A stretch of DNA of 64,000 nt from Streptomyces sp. NL15-2K (GCF_030551255.1 NZ_CP130630.1:10849001-10913000), one strand, 5' to 3'; positions 16,930-37,708 are shown, counted from the stretch's first letter. Numbers and translations: made by a program. The notes: a model not told the origin generated them from the sequence alone.

Positions 16930-19900
16930 CCGTCGTACTGGAGCTGTCCGCCGCCCAGCGCTCGATGTGGTTCGGGCAGCGGCTCGACCCCGCCGGCCCC
17001 GCCTACAACGTCGGCGAGTACACCGAGATCCACGGGCCCGTCGACCCCGCGCGCTTCCGCGAGGCGGTGCGTGCGGTGGTGGAGGCGACCGAGACGCTGC
17101 GGGTCCGCTTCGCCGCCGATGACGACACCGTCCGCCAGCTCGTCGAGGCCGGCCCGGCCTGGGACCTGCCCGTCGTCGACCTCACCGGCGGACCCGCACC
17201 CCGGTCCGCCGCCGAGGCGTGGATGGCCGCCGACTTCGCCACGCCGTTCGCCCTCGACGAGGGTCCGCTCTTCCGGTACGCGCTGCTGAAGCTCACGAAC
17301 GCCCACTGGATCTGGTACCAGCGCTACCACCACATCGCGGTCGACGGCTACAGCTGTTCCCTCATCGCGCGCCGCGTGGCCGACGCCTACACCCACAGGT
17401 CCCCGACCCTGCCGCCGGCACCCCTCGCCCCGCTGGTCGCCGAGGACGCGGCCTACCGCGCGGGCGAACGGCACGCCTCGGACCGGGACCACTGGACACA
17501 GGCCCTCACGGACCGGCCCGAGCCGGCGAGCCCGTCCGCCCGGCCACCGCAGGTCGCCGAGCGGTTCCACCGCCGTACCGGCCATCTCCCAGAAGCCGCA
17601 GGCGACTTGGTGCACGCGGCCGCCGACCGCACCGGCGGCCGCTGGTCGCGCGTCGTCCTCGCGGCGACCGCCGCCTACCTCCACCGGCTCACCGGAGCCC
17701 GCGACGTCGTCCTCGGCCTCGCCGTCACCGCCCGCGAGAGCCACACCGAACTCGCCACCCCCGGCATGGCGTCCAACGTGCTCCCGCTGCGGCTGACCGT
17801 ACGGCCCGACACGGCCGTCGACGACCTCGTACGGCAGACCGCGACCACCACCCGCGAGCTGCTGGCGCACCAGCGGTACCGAGGTGAGGATCTGCGCCGG
17901 GAGCTGGACTGGCCGCAGGACGGGCGGCGGTTCTTCGGGCCCGTCGTCAACATCATGGCCTTCGGCTCCGAGTTGCGGTTCGCCGGGCACCCGACCACAC
18001 GCCACAACCTGTCCACGGGACCCGTCGAGGACCTCGCCGTCAACGTCTACGACCGCGCCGACGGCCACGGCATCCGCCTCGACCTCGACGCGAGTCCCGC
18101 CCACTACACGGAAGCCGAACTCACCGCCCACCACCGGCGGTTCGTCCACTTCCTGGAGCGGTTCGCCGCCGCCGGGCCCGCGACCGAGGTCGGCCGGGTG
18201 GAGCTGACGCTGCCGGAGGAGCGGGCGGCGGCCCGGCTCGACGGGGGCGAGGCGCACACGGGAGCGACGGTGCCCGGGCTCTTCGCGGCGCGCGTCGCGG
18301 CCGATCCGGACGGCACGGCTCTGATCCGGGCTGAACGCACCACCAGCTACCGGCAGTTGGACGCCCACGCGAACCGGCTCGCCCACCGGCTCCTGCGCCT
18401 CGGTGTCCGACCGGAGGACCGCGTCGCGGTCCTGATGCGGCGCTCCGACAACCTTGTCACCGCGCTGCTGGGCATCCTCAAGGCGGGCGGAGCGTACGTC
18501 GGCCTCGACCCCCGCGCCCCCGCCGCCCGCACCCGGTGGATCCTCGCCGAGACCGGCGCGGCGGCCCTGCTGACCGACACCGCGTTCGCCGAGACAGCCG
18601 AGGAGATCTACGACGGCCCTGTCGTCGTCACCGATGCCGCCCCGACGCTCGATGCCGAGCCGGACACCGACCCCGCCGTGCCCGTGCATCCCGCCCAACT
18701 GGCGTACGTCAGCTACACCTCGGGATCCACCGGCACCCCGAAGGGCGTCGCCGTCACCCACCGGGACGTCACCGCCCTGGCCGCCGACTCGGCCTTCGCA
18801 GACGGCGCCCACGCGCGCGTGCTGGTCCACTCGCCGACCGCGTTCGACGCCTCCACGTACGAGATGTGGGTGCCCTTGCTGAACGGCGGCACCGCAGTGG
18901 TCGCCGGGCCGGAGGAGGACGTGGACGCCGCCGCCGTCGCCCGCCTGACGGAGCGACACGGGCTGACGGCGCTGTGGCTCACCGCCGGGCTGTTCCGGCT
19001 GGCCGCCGAGGAGGAACCGGGCTGCTTCACGGGGCTGCGGCAGGTGTGGACCGGCGGCGAGGCCGTCCCCGCCTCCGCGGTGAGCCGAGTGCTCGCGGCC
19101 TGCCCGGAGCTGACCGTCACCGACGGCTACGGCCCCACCGAGACGACCACCTTCGCCACCAACCGCCCCTGCCCCGCGGGTGCGCCCGTCCCGGACCCGC
19201 TGCCCATCGGCCGCCCCCTGGACGGCATGCGCGCGTACGTGCTCGACGGCGCCCTACGTCCGGTCCCGCCGGGCACGGTGGGGGAGCTGTACGCCGCCGG
19301 CCCCGGCGTGGCTCGCGGCTACCTGGGCCGCCCGGGCGCGACCGCCGAGCGGTTCGTCGCCGACCCAGACGGGCCGCCGGGCGCCCGCATGTACCGCACC
19401 GGCGACCGCGTGCGCGTGAACGCGGACGGCGAGCTGGAGTTCCACGGCCGCGCCGACGGCCAGGTGAAACTGCGAGGCTTCCGTATCGAGCCCGGCGAGA
19501 TAGAGACGGCCCTCGCCGCCCATCCCGAGGTCGCGCAGGCGGTCGCCGTCGTCCGCGAGGACCGCGACCGGTATCTGGTCGTATACGCAGTCCTCGCCGA
19601 GGGCGCGAATCCGACCCCGGAGGCCCTGCGCGAGCACCTCGCCGCCCGGCTGCCCCCCTACATGCTCCCGTCGGCCGTCGTCGCCCTGGACCGGCTGCCG
19701 CTGACCGCCAACGGCAAGCTCGACCGGGCCGCGCTGCCCGCCCCGCCGACGGCGACGACCGTACGCACCGAGGCCGCCCGCACCCCGCACGAAGAGCTGC
19801 TGTGCACCCTGTTCGCGGACGTCCTGGGCCTGCCGGAGGTCGGCCCGCACGACGGCTTCTTCGCCCTCGGCGGCCACTCGCTGCTCGCCCTGCGGCTCCT

Positions 19901-22900
19901 GGGCCGAACGCGGGCTGCGCTCGGCACCGAGCTGACGCTGCGCGACTTGTTCCGGGCGCCCACTCCGGCCGGGCTCGCCCGGCAGATCGGTGCGGGGACG
20001 GCCGTACGGCCCGCCCTCCCTCGGCCGGCCGCGCGCACCACGGCGGGCGAGGCGCCTTTGTCGTCGGCCCAGCGGCGCCTGTGGTTCCTGCACCGGCTGG
20101 AGGGACCCGGCGCCGCCTACAACATCCCGCTCGCCGTACGGCTGACCGGCGGCCCCCTCGACCCGGACGCCCTGCGTGCCGCCCTCGCCGACCTGGTCGC
20201 CCGGCACGAGATCCTGCGGACCGTCTACCCGGACGCCGACGGGATTCCGTGCCGGCGTCTGCTGGACGCCGTACGGCCGGAGCCGCGGGTCGAGCGCCTC
20301 ACGGAGGCCGAACTTACCGGACGGCTGGCGGAGTTGGCGGCGGAGGGGTTCGAGCTGGCCGAGGACATCCCCCTCCGTGCGCATCTCCTCGTCCTCGGTC
20401 CCGAGGACCACGTCCTCCTGCTCGTCCTGCACCACATCGCCGCGGACGGCTGGTCGCTGGACCCCCTCCTGCGCGACCTGGCGACCGCCTACCGGTCCCG
20501 GCTGGCCGGACGGGAGCCGGAGTGGGTGCCGTTGCCCCTCCACTACGCCGACTACAGCGCCTGGCAGCACGAGCACCTCGGCGCCGACCAGGAACGTCAA
20601 CTCGCCCACTGGCGCGAGGCGCTCGCCGGACTCCCCGACGAACTCACGCTCCCCGCCGACCGGCCGCGCCCCGCCCGTGCCACCCACCGGGGCGGCGACA
20701 TCCCCGTCCGACTGGACGCCGCCCTGCACCGACGGCTGCGCGAACTGGCCACCGGGACCGGAACGACCGTGTTCATGGTCGTGCAGGCAGGGCTCGCCGC
20801 CCTGCTCACCCGGCTCGGGGCGGGCACCGACATCCCGCTCGGCACACCGGTCGCGGGCCGCGCCGACGAGGTCCTCGACGATCTGGTCGGCTGTTTCGTC
20901 AACACCCTGGTCCTGCGCACCGACACCTCCGGCGACCCGGCCTTCCAGGAGCTGCTGGCCCGGGTCCGGGAGACCGACCTGGCGGCCTACGCCCACCAGG
21001 ACCTGCCGTTCGAGCAGTTGGTCGAGGCCGTCAACCCGCCCCGTTCGATGGCCCGGCATCCGCTCTTCCAGGTGATGCTCGCCTTCCGACCCACCGCCGG
21101 ACCCGGCCTGGAGCTGCCCGGTCTCGACGCCCGGACGCTGCCCGTGGAGACCGGGGCCACGAAGATCGACCTGACGTTCAACCTCGCCGAACTCGGCTCC
21201 GGGGACGGCATCGAGGGCGTCCTGCAGTACAGCGCCGACCTCTTCGACCGCTGTACGGCCGAGGAACTGGCCGCGCGTCTGGAACGGCTGCTGCGGGCCG
21301 CCGTCGACGCCCCGGACCGGTCCATCGGCACCCTCGACATCCTGAGCGCGGACGAACGCCGGTGCCTGCTGGCCGAGTTCAACGGCACGGCACGGGATGT
21401 CCCGGACACCACCTTCCCGCGGATGTTCGAGGCGAGCGCCGCCTCGGTCCCGGACGCAATGGCGGTGACGGACGCGAAGACCTCGCTGACGTACCGTCAA
21501 CTCAACGACCGCGCTGATCGGTTGGCGCGCACCCTCACCTCGTACGGTGCCGGGCCCGGCCGCATCGTCGCCTTCTCGCTGCCCCGGTCGGTCGATCTCG
21601 CGGTCGCCGTGCTCGCCGTGCTCAAGGCGGGCGCTGCCTATCTACCGCTCGACCCGGAACACCCCGCCGAACGCACGGCCTACCTGCTCTCCGACGCGGC
21701 TCCGGTGTGCCTGATCACCCGGGACCGGCTCCCAGCCATCGCCCGGGACCAGCGTCCTGTCGACCTGCCCATCGTCCTTCCTGATGCGCCCCCGGACGAT
21801 CCGGACACCCCCCTCGCCGAGGCCCGCCCCGCCGACCCCGCCTACCTGATCTACACCTCCGGTACCACCGGACGCCCCAAGGGCGTCGTCGTCGAGCACC
21901 GCAACCTCACCACCTACGTGGCCCGGTGCGTCGAGGCCTACCCGAGCCTGCGCGGCGCCTCGCTGCTGCACGCCACCATGTCCTTCGACGCCACCGTCAC
22001 CACCCTGCACGGGGCGCTGGCCGCCGGCGGCCGCGTCCACATCGGCGCCTTCCACGAGGCGGGCGCCGCGCCCCTGCCCGGCGGCTACACCTTCCTCAAA
22101 GCGACTCCGAGCCACCTCCCGCTGCTGCCCGCCCTGCCGCACGACCTCTCGCCCACCGAGGAGTTCATGCTGGGCGGCGAGGCCCTGGTCGGGGAGGCCC
22201 TGCGCGCCTGGCGCCGCGACCACCCCCACGTACGCCTGATCAACCACTACGGCCCGACCGAGCTCACCGTCGGCTGTACCGACCACCGCATCGAACCCGG
22301 CGAGGACCTCCCGACCGGCCCGGTGCCCATCGGCCGCCCCATGTGGAACACGCGGGCCTACGTCCTGGACGCGCGCCTGAATCCCGTACCGGCCGGGGTC
22401 GAGGGCGAGTTGTACGTGGCCGGAGACCATGTGGCCCGCGGCTACTGGAACCGGCCCGGCCTGACCGCCCAGCGGTTCGTCGCCGACCCCTTCGGGCCGC
22501 CCGGCGACCGCATGTACCGCACCGGCGACCTGGCTGTGCGCCGCGCCGACGGCACCCTGGAACTGCGCGGGCGGTCCGACGGGCAGCTCAAGATCCGCGG
22601 TCTGAGGATCGAGCCCGGCGAGATCGAGGGCGTGCTCACCGCCCACCCCACGGTCGCCCAGGCCGCGGTGGTCGTGCGGGAGGACCGGGCGGGCGTACGG
22701 CGCCTCGTCGGATACGTCGTCGGGGCCGGCGACGCCGACCGGCCCGCCCTCCTCGCGCACGCCGCCCGGCACCTGCCGGCCAATATGGTCCCCGAGGCAC
22801 TCGTGGCCCTCGACGCCCTGCCGATGACGCCCAACGGCAAGCTGGACCGCGCCGCCCTGCCCGCGCCCGAAGCCGCTCGGGAGGCTCCGGGCGCGGCGCG

Positions 22901-24527
22901 GGTGCCCCGCACCCCGCAGGAGGAGACCCTTCGGGAGCTGTTCGCCGAGGTGCTCGACGTCGCCGAGGTGGGCCTCGACGACGGGTTCTTCGACCTCGGC
23001 GGCGACAGCATCACCTCCATCCACCTAGTGAGCCGCGCCCTCGCGGCGGGACTGCGCCTGACCCCGCGCGACGTCTTCGAACAGCGGACCGTCGCCGCGC
23101 TCGCCGCACTGGCGGCGGCCCGCCCTGCGCCGGAGCGGACCGAGGAGCAGGAGCCGGCGGTCGGCGATCTACCGCTCACCCCGGCCATGCACCGTCTGCT
23201 CGAACGCGGCGGTCCCGTCGGCTCGTTCAGCCAGTCCGTGCTCCTTGTCACCCCCGCCGGCGCCGACGAGAAGCGGCTGACGGCGGCGCTCCAGGCCCTC
23301 GTGGACCACCACGACGTCCTGCGGATGCGCCTCGCGGCCGAGGACCTGAGGGCGGTCATCCCGCCTCCCGGGCATGTGGACGCGAGCGAGCTGCTGGAGC
23401 GGATCGCCGTACCGGATGGGGACTTCGGGCACGTTCGTCAACCGCGGGTGGATACGGACCACTTGCTGCACGCCCTCTGGCTCGACGCCGGACCCGATCG
23501 CCCTGGACGACTGCTGCTGACGGTCCATCACCTGGCTGTGGACGGAGTCTCCTGGAGCATCCTCCGCTCCGACCTGACCGCCGCCTGGCGCGAGGAGGAG
23601 CTGTCCACGCCGGGCACGTCCTTCCGGCACTGGGCCCGGTTGCTGGAGCGGGAGGCTCGGGAAAGGGCGCCCGAACTCGCCGTATGGCGAAAGGTGTTGG
23701 ACCACTCCGATCCACTGCTCGGAGCCCGTCCCACCGACCCGGAGCGGGACGTGGCCGGCGCGATGCGCCACCTCACCCGGGAACTCCCGGCCTACGTCAC
23801 CGCCGAGTTGCTCACCACCGTGCCCGCCGCCTTCCACGCGGGCCCCGACGACGTGCTGCTCGCCGCGCTGGCCGCCGCCTTCGTCCGGTGGCGGCGCCAT
23901 CCGGCTCTCCTGCTGGACGTCGAGCGGCACGGCCGCGAGGAGTTCGCCGAGGGGGTCGACCTGTCCCGCACGGTGGGCTGGTTCACCAGTGTCGTGCCGG
24001 CCCGGCTCGACCTCGCCGGAGTCGACCTCGACGATCCGGCCGGCGTCCTCAAGAGCGTCAAGGAACAGCTGCGGTCCGTGCCCGACCACGGCATCGGCCA
24101 CGGTCTCCTCCGGCACCTCAACCCGGAGACCGGCCCGGTCCTCGCCGCGCTTCCCGCCCCGCAGATCGGCTTCAACTACCTCGGGCGTACGGCCGCCCGG
24201 GAGCCGATGGCCGACTGGTCGGTGGCGCCCGAATCGCCACGGAACCTGGGCGCGGCCCACGACCCCGCCCAGCCCGTCGCGCACGGCCTGGAGATCACCG
24301 CCGTGACCACCGCCGACGGCCGGCTCGACGCCACCTGGTCCTGGGCCCCCGGCATCTGGTCCGAGGACGACGTACGCACCCTCGCCGACCTGTGGTGCGC
24401 GGAACTCGCCGCCCAGGCCGCCGGCACCCCGGCGGGCGGACACACCCCGTCCGACCTGCCCCTGGTGTCCCTGTCCCAAGCAGAGATCGACGAACTCGAA
24501 GCCGAGTTCGGCAATGAGTGGAGGTAA
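16926..24527 (+). CDS. Nonribosomal peptide synthetase NRPS1 (C-A-T-C-A-T-E), modules 1-2
   Basis: The 2533-residue protein comprises C1 with [10 protein letters not shown] (about 134), A1 with [11 protein letters not shown] (about 597), T1 with GGHSLLAL (about 981), C2 with HHIAADG (about 1168), A2 with [11 protein letters not shown] (about 1642), T2 with GGDSITSI (about 2024), and an E domain with [10 protein letters not shown] (about 2200) and SRTVGWFT. C1 resembles the EntF-type condensation domain and has no preceding carrier, so it takes an external acyl group. Hand-read ten-residue pockets are DAYWWGGTFK (Val-like) for A1 and DATKMGHVGK for A2, like the Asp pocket DLTKxGHVGK but with Leu to Ala at position two. 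The E domain makes residue 2 D-configured. The C-terminus ([14 protein letters not shown]) is a docking helix to NRPS2. TAA stop. Confidence 0.93.
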   Translation: MTVVLELSAAQRSMWFGQRLDPAGPAYNVGEYTEIHGPVDPARFREAVRAVVEATETLRVRFAADDDTVRQLVEAGPAWDLPVVDLTGGPAPRSAAEAWMAADFATPFALDEGPLFRYALLKLTNAHWIWYQRYHHIAVDGYSCSLIARRVADAYTHRSPTLPPAPLAPLVAEDAAYRAGERHASDRDHWTQALTDRPEPASPSARPPQVAERFHRRTGHLPEAAGDLVHAAADRTGGRWSRVVLAATAAYLHRLTGARDVVLGLAVTARESHTELATPGMASNVLPLRLTVRPDTAVDDLVRQTATTTRELLAHQRYRGEDLRRELDWPQDGRRFFGPVVNIMAFGSELRFAGHPTTRHNLSTGPVEDLAVNVYDRADGHGIRLDLDASPAHYTEAELTAHHRRFVHFLERFAAAGPATEVGRVELTLPEERAAARLDGGEAHTGATVPGLFAARVAADPDGTALIRAERTTSYRQLDAHANRLAHRLLRLGVRPEDRVAVLMRRSDNLVTALLGILKAGGAYVGLDPRAPAARTRWILAETGAAALLTDTAFAETAEEIYDGPVVVTDAAPTLDAEPDTDPAVPVHPAQLAYVSYTSGSTGTPKGVAVTHRDVTALAADSAFADGAHARVLVHSPTAFDASTYEMWVPLLNGGTAVVAGPEEDVDAAAVARLTERHGLTALWLTAGLFRLAAEEEPGCFTGLRQVWTGGEAVPASAVSRVLAACPELTVTDGYGPTETTTFATNRPCPAGAPVPDPLPIGRPLDGMRAYVLDGALRPVPPGTVGELYAAGPGVARGYLGRPGATAERFVADPDGPPGARMYRTGDRVRVNADGELEFHGRADGQVKLRGFRIEPGEIETALAAHPEVAQAVAVVREDRDRYLVVYAVLAEGANPTPEALREHLAARLPPYMLPSAVVALDRLPLTANGKLDRAALPAPPTATTVRTEAARTPHEELLCTLFADVLGLPEVGPHDGFFALGGHSLLALRLLGRTRAALGTELTLRDLFRAPTPAGLARQIGAGTAVRPALPRPAARTTAGEAPLSSAQRRLWFLHRLEGPGAAYNIPLAVRLTGGPLDPDALRAALADLVARHEILRTVYPDADGIPCRRLLDAVRPEPRVERLTEAELTGRLAELAAEGFELAEDIPLRAHLLVLGPEDHVLLLVLHHIAADGWSLDPLLRDLATAYRSRLAGREPEWVPLPLHYADYSAWQHEHLGADQERQLAHWREALAGLPDELTLPADRPRPARATHRGGDIPVRLDAALHRRLRELATGTGTTVFMVVQAGLAALLTRLGAGTDIPLGTPVAGRADEVLDDLVGCFVNTLVLRTDTSGDPAFQELLARVRETDLAAYAHQDLPFEQLVEAVNPPRSMARHPLFQVMLAFRPTAGPGLELPGLDARTLPVETGATKIDLTFNLAELGSGDGIEGVLQYSADLFDRCTAEELAARLERLLRAAVDAPDRSIGTLDILSADERRCLLAEFNGTARDVPDTTFPRMFEASAASVPDAMAVTDAKTSLTYRQLNDRADRLARTLTSYGAGPGRIVAFSLPRSVDLAVAVLAVLKAGAAYLPLDPEHPAERTAYLLSDAAPVCLITRDRLPAIARDQRPVDLPIVLPDAPPDDPDTPLAEARPADPAYLIYTSGTTGRPKGVVVEHRNLTTYVARCVEAYPSLRGASLLHATMSFDATVTTLHGALAAGGRVHIGAFHEAGAAPLPGGYTFLKATPSHLPLLPALPHDLSPTEEFMLGGEALVGEALRAWRRDHPHVRLINHYGPTELTVGCTDHRIEPGEDLPTGPVPIGRPMWNTRAYVLDARLNPVPAGVEGELYVAGDHVARGYWNRPGLTAQRFVADPFGPPGDRMYRTGDLAVRRADGTLELRGRSDGQLKIRGLRIEPGEIEGVLTAHPTVAQAAVVVREDRAGVRRLVGYVVGAGDADRPALLAHAARHLPANMVPEALVALDALPMTPNGKLDRAALPAPEAAREAPGAARVPRTPQEETLRELFAEVLDVAEVGLDDGFFDLGGDSITSIHLVSRALAAGLRLTPRDVFEQRTVAALAALAAARPAPERTEEQEPAVGDLPLTPAMHRLLERGGPVGSFSQSVLLVTPAGADEKRLTAALQALVDHHDVLRMRLAAEDLRAVIPPPGHVDASELLERIAVPDGDFGHVRQPRVDTDHLLHALWLDAGPDRPGRLLLTVHHLAVDGVSWSILRSDLTAAWREEELSTPGTSFRHWARLLEREARERAPELAVWRKVLDHSDPLLGARPTDPERDVAGAMRHLTRELPAYVTAELLTTVPAAFHAGPDDVLLAALAAAFVRWRRHPALLLDVERHGREEFAEGVDLSRTVGWFTSVVPARLDLAGVDLDDPAGVLKSVKEQLRSVPDHGIGHGLLRHLNPETGPVLAALPAPQIGFNYLGRTAAREPMADWSVAPESPRNLGAAHDPAQPVAHGLEITAVTTADGRLDATWSWAPGIWSEDDVRTLADLWCAELAAQAAGTPAGGHTPSDLPLVSLSQAEIDELEAEFGNEWR

Positions 24528-24533
24528 CCCACG

Positions 24534-32261
<7,728 letters not shown>

Positions 32262-32290
32262 CACCATCCAAGAGAGACGGTGAGAATCCC

Positions 32291-35200
32291 ATGACGACCG
32301 CGCGGCCCGCGCAAGTCGACGTACTGCCCCTGACACCGCTCCAGGAGGGCCTGCTCTTCCACGCCCTGTACGAGCGGGAGCGGGACGCCCGGGACGTCTA
32401 TCTGGTCCAGCTGGTCTTCGACCTCGACGGCACCCTGGACGCCACCCGGCTGCGGACCGCCGCCCAGGCCCTGCTGGACCGGCATCCGACCCTCCGGGCG
32501 GCCTTCCGGCGCCGCCGCGGCGGCCAGCCGGTGCAGGTCGTGCCGCGCCGGGCCGCGCTGCCGTGGACCGAGACCGACCTTACGGGTCCCGACACCGACA
32601 CCGAGGAGGAGTGGGCACGGCTGCTGGACGAAGACCTCGGCCGCGGCTTCGACCCCGCCACCCCGCCGCTGATCCGCTGCACCCTGGCCCGCACGGGCGA
32701 GCGACGGCACCGCCTCCTCGTCACCCACCACCACATCCTGCTCGACGGCTGGTCGGTCTCCGTCCTGCTGCGCGAACTCCTCGCCCTGTACGAGGCCGGT
32801 GGCGACCCCGCCGCACTGCCGCCGGCGCCGCCCTACCGCACGTTCCTGGACTGGCTGGGCCGCCGGGACCGTACGGCCGCCGAATCCGCCTGGCGTCAGG
32901 CGCTGACCGGAGTGGCGCAACCGACCCGCCTCGCCGAGCACGCCCCGGACGGCCGCGGCTCCGGCGACCTCGCACAGGCCCACCTGGAAATACCGGCGGA
33001 CACCGGCACCGCCCTGACCGCCCTGGGCCGGAGGCTGGGCGTCACCGTGAACACCCTCGTCCAGACCGCCTGGGCGATCCTGCTCAGCCGTACGACGGGG
33101 CACGACGACGTCGTCTTCGGCGCCACCGTCTCCGGCCGCCCGGCCGAACTGCCCGGCGTGGAGTCGATGGTCGGCCTGTTCATCAACACCGTCCCCACCC
33201 GCGTCCGGCTACGCCCCGACGAACCCGTGAGCGGGCTGCTGCGCCGGGTCCAGGACGGATACGTCCGGCTGCTCGACCACCATCACCTGGGGCTCGCCGA
33301 CATCCAGCGGGCGGCCGGCACACCCGAACTCTTCGACACGCTGGTCGTGTTCGAGAACTATCCGACGGACCAGCAGGCCACCGACCCGGGTGACGGTGTG
33401 CGGGTCGTCGGCACGGGCGGGTGTGACGCGACCCACTACCCCGTGACGCTGGTGGCTGTCCCCGGCCCCCGGCCGCGCTTCCGGCTGGCCTACCGGCCCG
33501 ACCTGTTCGACGCCGAGTGGGCCGAGGCCACGCTCGCCCGCCTCGTACGGCTCCTGAAGATCATGGCGACCGATCCGCAACTGCCGCTCGGCCGTGTCGG
33601 ACTGACCTCCCGGGATGAATCCCCACGCACCGAACCGGCCCCGGCGACCCGCACGCTCACCGACCTGTGGGCCGCACAGGTCACCGCCACCCCGGACGCC
33701 GAGGCCGTGCTGGACCGCGGCGCCGGCCTGACATACCGCGAACTGGACGACCAGGCCGACCGGTTGGCCCGTCGGCTCGTCTCCATGGGGGCCGGCCCCG
33801 AGCGGGTCGTCGGCATCGCGCTGCCGCGTACGGCGGATCTGGTCGTCGCCGTCCTCGGCATCCTGAAGTCCGGTTCCGCCTATCTGCCGCTCGACCCGGC
33901 CTACCCGCCCGACCGTCTCGCCTACATCGTCGACGACGCCCGGCCGGTCGTCGTCCTGGCCACCCACGACACGGCCGCGGTACTGCCCGAGGGGACCGCG
34001 GTGCTGCTCCTCCCCGACATGAGGGACGGTCAGAATCTCGGGACCGCACCCGCGTCGTCGCCCGACAGCCTCGCCTGCGTCACCTACACCTCAGGCTCCA
34101 CCGGACGGCCCAAGGGCGTGGCGGCGACCCACCGGAGCGTCGTCGAGTTCGTCGAGTGGACGCACACCGCGCTCGGGGCCGAGCGACTGGCCAAAGTGCT
34201 GTTCTCCACCTCGCTCAACTTCGACGTGTCCGTCTTCGAGATCTTCTCGCCGCTGCTGTGCGGCGGCCGTATCGAGATCGTCGAGAACCTGCTGGCGCTG
34301 GGCGCGGCAGACGGCTGGGACGCGAGCCTGATCAGCGGGGTGCCCTCGGTCATGGCCACCGTCGTCGCCGACCGCCCGGACGTCTCCCCTCAGGTCGTCG
34401 CGCTGGGCGGCGAACCCATCCCCGAGCAGCTCCTCACCGACCTCGGGGCCGCCTTCCCCGGCGCGCGGATCATCAACTTCTACGGGCCCACCGAGGCGAC
34501 CGTCTACGCCACCGCCTGGCAGTCCGACGTCGATCCGTACGGCAAGGACGGTCCGCCGCCGCTCGGCCGCCCGCTCGCCCGCAACCGCCTGCGTCTCCTC
34601 GACCAGGCCCTCCAACCGGTGCCCGACGGCGTGCCGGGGGAGGTCTACCTGGCGGGCGGCGGACCGGCCCGCGGCTACCTCGGCCGCCCGGGACTGACCG
34701 GGCAGCGGTTCGTCGCCGACCCGTTCGGCGGTCCCGGGGAGCGGATGTACCGGACGGGAGACCTGGCGGTGCGCGGCTTCGACGGGCAGCTGCGTTTCCT
34801 CGGCCGGGCCGACCACCAGGTCAAGATCCGCGGCTTCCGCGTCGAACTCGGCGAGATCGAAGCCGTGTTGGCGGCCCACCCGGCCGTGACACACGCGGCC
34901 GCCGCGGTACGCGAGGACCAGCGCGGCGAGCGGCAGCTCGTCGCCTACGCCGTGACGACCGCCGAACCGGCCTCGTTGCGCGCCCACTTGGCCCGAACAC
35001 TGCCCGCTCACATGGTCCCCTCGGCAGTCGTCGTCCTCGACCGCCTTCCGCTCACCGCCAGCGGCAAACTGGACCGCAAGGCCCTGCCCGCACCCGGGAC
35101 ACCGGCCGGCCGTACGCGCAGCGCCCCGCGCACCGAGCAGGAGGAACGGCTGCGGGCGATCGTCGCCGACGTCCTCGGCCTCGACCCGCTCCGAGTCGGC

Positions 35201-36205
35201 GTCCACGACGGCTTCTTCGACCTCGGCGGGCACTCCCTGCTGGCCCCCCGGCTCACCGCCCGGATCCGTACCGAACTCGGCGCCGAACTGCCCCTGCGGG
35301 CCGTCTTCGAGACGCCGACCGTGGCCGCACTGGCACGGAGGCTGACCGGTGGGAGCGGGACCGGGGCCGTGGCGGCCTCCGGGCGGTCGGCCCTGGACGT
35401 CGTACTCCCGCTGCGTACCCGGGGCGACCGTGAGCCGCTGTTCTGCCTGCCGCCCGCATCCGGGCTGGCCTGGGGATTCGCCGGGCTGACCCGTCATCTC
35501 GACCCCGACCGGCCGCTGTACGGACTGCAGTCCCGCGGGCTGCTCCCCGGAACACCGCGGTCGCACAGCCTGGCGGAGGCCGTCGCCGACCACACCGCCC
35601 GCATCCGCGAGATCCAGCCCCGAGGCCCCTACCACCTGCTCGGTTACTCCATGGGCGGCCTCGTCGCCCACGGTGTCGCCACGGCACTCCAGGCGGCGGG
35701 GGAACGGGTCGCGCTGCTGGCGATGCTCGACTCCTTCCCCGGGGCATGGACCAGCCAGGGCCCGCGTCCCACGGACCGGCCGGCCGTGCTGAGCAGCCTC
35801 CTCGCCATCCTGGGGCGGCAGGTGCCGCCGTCGCCGCAGGAGCTGACCGACGCCCGGTTCACCGAGCTGGTGCGCGCCGTGCCCGACCTCCCGGGCAGTC
35901 TCGACGACCCCGAACTCGCCGCCCTGGTCGAGGTGACGGCGGACAACCGGCGTCTGCTGGAGGAATTCGCCCCCGCTTCGTACCGCGGTGACCTGCTGCT
36001 CTTCACCGCCGCACAAGATCCGGACGCGCACCCGGACCGGCCCGGCTCCTGGCAGCCGTACATCCAAGGCCGCGTCGACCACCACGACATCCCCTGCGCC
36101 CACGGCGAGATGACCCGGCCCGCGTCGCTGGACCGGATCGGACCCGTGCTCGACCGGCGGCTCCGCACGACCCCTTCCACACCCGACAGGAGCAACTCCG
36201 CATGA
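32291..36205 (+). CDS. Nonribosomal peptide synthetase NRPS3 (C-A-T-TE), module 5 and release
   Basis: The 1304-residue protein starts at ATG 32291 after a purine-rich AGAGAGACGG. The N-terminus [18 protein letters not shown] is the docking acceptor and the start of a D-specific C domain (HHILLDG about 147). A5 ([11 protein letters not shown] about 598) gives the hand-read pocket DVFSAGFVYK, which I cannot assign. T5 reads GGHSLLAP (about 978). A type I thioesterase from about 1035 has the nucleophile elbow GYSMGG (about 1117), Asp in MLDSFPG and His in CAHGEM, so the triad is complete. It releases or cyclises the pentapeptide; the Thr side chain from module 3 could serve as the cyclising hydroxyl. 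The stop overlaps the MbtH start (ATGA at 36202-36205). Confidence 0.93.
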   Translation: MTTARPAQVDVLPLTPLQEGLLFHALYERERDARDVYLVQLVFDLDGTLDATRLRTAAQALLDRHPTLRAAFRRRRGGQPVQVVPRRAALPWTETDLTGPDTDTEEEWARLLDEDLGRGFDPATPPLIRCTLARTGERRHRLLVTHHHILLDGWSVSVLLRELLALYEAGGDPAALPPAPPYRTFLDWLGRRDRTAAESAWRQALTGVAQPTRLAEHAPDGRGSGDLAQAHLEIPADTGTALTALGRRLGVTVNTLVQTAWAILLSRTTGHDDVVFGATVSGRPAELPGVESMVGLFINTVPTRVRLRPDEPVSGLLRRVQDGYVRLLDHHHLGLADIQRAAGTPELFDTLVVFENYPTDQQATDPGDGVRVVGTGGCDATHYPVTLVAVPGPRPRFRLAYRPDLFDAEWAEATLARLVRLLKIMATDPQLPLGRVGLTSRDESPRTEPAPATRTLTDLWAAQVTATPDAEAVLDRGAGLTYRELDDQADRLARRLVSMGAGPERVVGIALPRTADLVVAVLGILKSGSAYLPLDPAYPPDRLAYIVDDARPVVVLATHDTAAVLPEGTAVLLLPDMRDGQNLGTAPASSPDSLACVTYTSGSTGRPKGVAATHRSVVEFVEWTHTALGAERLAKVLFSTSLNFDVSVFEIFSPLLCGGRIEIVENLLALGAADGWDASLISGVPSVMATVVADRPDVSPQVVALGGEPIPEQLLTDLGAAFPGARIINFYGPTEATVYATAWQSDVDPYGKDGPPPLGRPLARNRLRLLDQALQPVPDGVPGEVYLAGGGPARGYLGRPGLTGQRFVADPFGGPGERMYRTGDLAVRGFDGQLRFLGRADHQVKIRGFRVELGEIEAVLAAHPAVTHAAAAVREDQRGERQLVAYAVTTAEPASLRAHLARTLPAHMVPSAVVVLDRLPLTASGKLDRKALPAPGTPAGRTRSAPRTEQEERLRAIVADVLGLDPLRVGVHDGFFDLGGHSLLAPRLTARIRTELGAELPLRAVFETPTVAALARRLTGGSGTGAVAASGRSALDVVLPLRTRGDREPLFCLPPASGLAWGFAGLTRHLDPDRPLYGLQSRGLLPGTPRSHSLAEAVADHTARIREIQPRGPYHLLGYSMGGLVAHGVATALQAAGERVALLAMLDSFPGAWTSQGPRPTDRPAVLSSLLAILGRQVPPSPQELTDARFTELVRAVPDLPGSLDDPELAALVEVTADNRRLLEEFAPASYRGDLLLFTAAQDPDAHPDRPGSWQPYIQGRVDHHDIPCAHGEMTRPASLDRIGPVLDRRLRTTPSTPDRSNSA

Positions 36206-36414
36206 CCACCAACCCGTTCGACGACGACACCCTCGAACACCACGTCCTGGTGAACGACGAGGGCCAGCACTCACTGTGGCCCGCCTTCGCCGAGGTCCCG
36301 GCCGGCTGGACCGTCGTCCACGGCCGCGCGAGCCGCGAGGACTGCGTGGCGTACGTCGAGGAGCACTGGACCGACATGCGGCCCAAGAGCCTGATCCAGG
36401 CCATGGGCGAGTGA
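36202..36414 (+). CDS. MbtH-like NRPS accessory protein
   Basis: The 70-residue protein has the full MbtH signature: [21 protein letters not shown] (residues about 16-36), with the conserved tryptophans and SxxDC-type segment, then [13 protein letters not shown]. MbtH proteins bind A domains and are needed for their folding and activity, so it should activate one or more of the five adenylation domains here. The gene is translationally coupled to NRPS3 by the ATGA overlap. Length is normal for the family. Confidence 0.95.
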   Translation: MTTNPFDDDTLEHHVLVNDEGQHSLWPAFAEVPAGWTVVHGRASREDCVAYVEEHWTDMRPKSLIQAMGE

Positions 36415-36473
36415 CGAAGCACGGAAGCGACAACGGAAACGACGGCGGAAGCGACAACGAGAGGAACACCGGG

Positions 36474-37700
36474 ATGACCACGCGGCGGACGATCGCCCCC
36501 GGCGAGCTGGACACGCTGGACCTGGCCGATCCGCGGTTGCATGCCGAGAGCGACCTGTCCGCCGTGTGGCGTCACCTGCGGGAGCACGAGCCGGTCCACT
36601 GGAACCCGGCCACCGGCTCGGCCCCCGGCTTCTGGGTGGTGACCCGGCACGCCGACGTCACCTCCGTGTACCGCGACAGCACCCGCTTCACCTCCGAGGG
36701 CGGCAACGTCCTGGAGACCCTGCTGGCCGGCGGCGACTCCGCGGCCGGCCGCATGCTCGCCATCACCGACGGGCAGCGACACGCCGGACTGCGCCGCATC
36801 CTGATGTCCGCGTTCACGCCGCGTGCCCTGGAGCCGATCGTCGCCAGTGTGCGCGGCACGGTCCAGCGGCTGCTGCGGGACGCGATCGAGAAGGGCACGT
36901 GCGACTTCGCCGCCGACGTCGCGGCGGGCATTCCGCTCGGCGCCATCTGCGACCTGCTCGGCGTGCCCGACAGCGACCGGGCCCATGTGCTGAGCCTGAC
37001 GTCCTCGGCGCTGGGCTCGCACCAGGCGGACAGTACGGCGGCCGACGCCTGGATCGCCAAGAGCGAGATCCTGCTCTACTTCGCGGGCCTCGCCCGCGAC
37101 CGGCGCGAGGGCGGCCACGCCGACGTCATCGCACTGCTGGCGGGCAGCGAGGTGAACGGACTGCCGCTGGACGACGACGAGATCATGCTCAACTGCTACA
37201 GCCTCATCCTCGGTGGCGACGAGACGGCCCGGCTGTCGATGGTGGGCGCCGCCCTCGCCCTCCTCGAGCACCCCGACCAGTGGCGGGCACTCAAACGCGG
37301 TGACGTGTCCATCGACACGGCCGTCGAGGAGATGCTCCGCTGGACGACCCCCGCCCTGCACTCGGGGCGCACCGCGACCACCGACACCGAGATCGCCGGC
37401 CACCCGATCAGGACCGGGGACATCGTCACCATCTGGAACGCCTCCGCCAACCACGACGAGCGGGTCTTCGACGCCCCCGACCGGCTGCGGCTCGACCGCG
37501 TGCCCAACAAGCACATCACCTTCGCCTACGGCCCGCACTTCTGCCTCGGCGCCTATCTGGCCCGGGCCGAGATCGGGGCCGTACTGGCCGGACTGCGCGA
37601 TCTGGTCGCGGAGTGGGAACAGACCGGCCCGGCACGACCCGTCTACTCCAACTTCCTCAGCGGCCTGAGCTCGTTGCCGCTGGCACTCAAGGGCACCTGA
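36474..37700 (+). CDS. Cytochrome P450 of the peptide cluster
   Basis: The 408-residue soluble bacterial P450 has its start ATG at 36474, preceded by GAGAGGAA. The I-helix motif is LILGGDETARLS (about residue 245), giving the G-G-x-E-T oxygen-activation pocket. The K-helix ExxR is in VEEMLRW. The heme loop FAYGPHFCLGAYLAR (about 345) supplies the axial Cys. It needs a ferredoxin and reductase encoded elsewhere. Placed directly after MbtH in the same direction, it probably hydroxylates a residue of the peptide, either carrier-bound or after release. The oxidised position cannot be told from sequence. Confidence 0.9.
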   Translation: MTTRRTIAPGELDTLDLADPRLHAESDLSAVWRHLREHEPVHWNPATGSAPGFWVVTRHADVTSVYRDSTRFTSEGGNVLETLLAGGDSAAGRMLAITDGQRHAGLRRILMSAFTPRALEPIVASVRGTVQRLLRDAIEKGTCDFAADVAAGIPLGAICDLLGVPDSDRAHVLSLTSSALGSHQADSTAADAWIAKSEILLYFAGLARDRREGGHADVIALLAGSEVNGLPLDDDEIMLNCYSLILGGDETARLSMVGAALALLEHPDQWRALKRGDVSIDTAVEEMLRWTTPALHSGRTATTDTEIAGHPIRTGDIVTIWNASANHDERVFDAPDRLRLDRVPNKHITFAYGPHFCLGAYLARAEIGAVLAGLRDLVAEWEQTGPARPVYSNFLSGLSSLPLALKGT

Positions 37701-37708
37701 GCCCGTGT

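Noticed and set aside
16782..18959. A 725-codon minus-strand frame opposite the start of NRPS1
   Set aside because: No recognisable domains and full overlap with a well-supported coding region.
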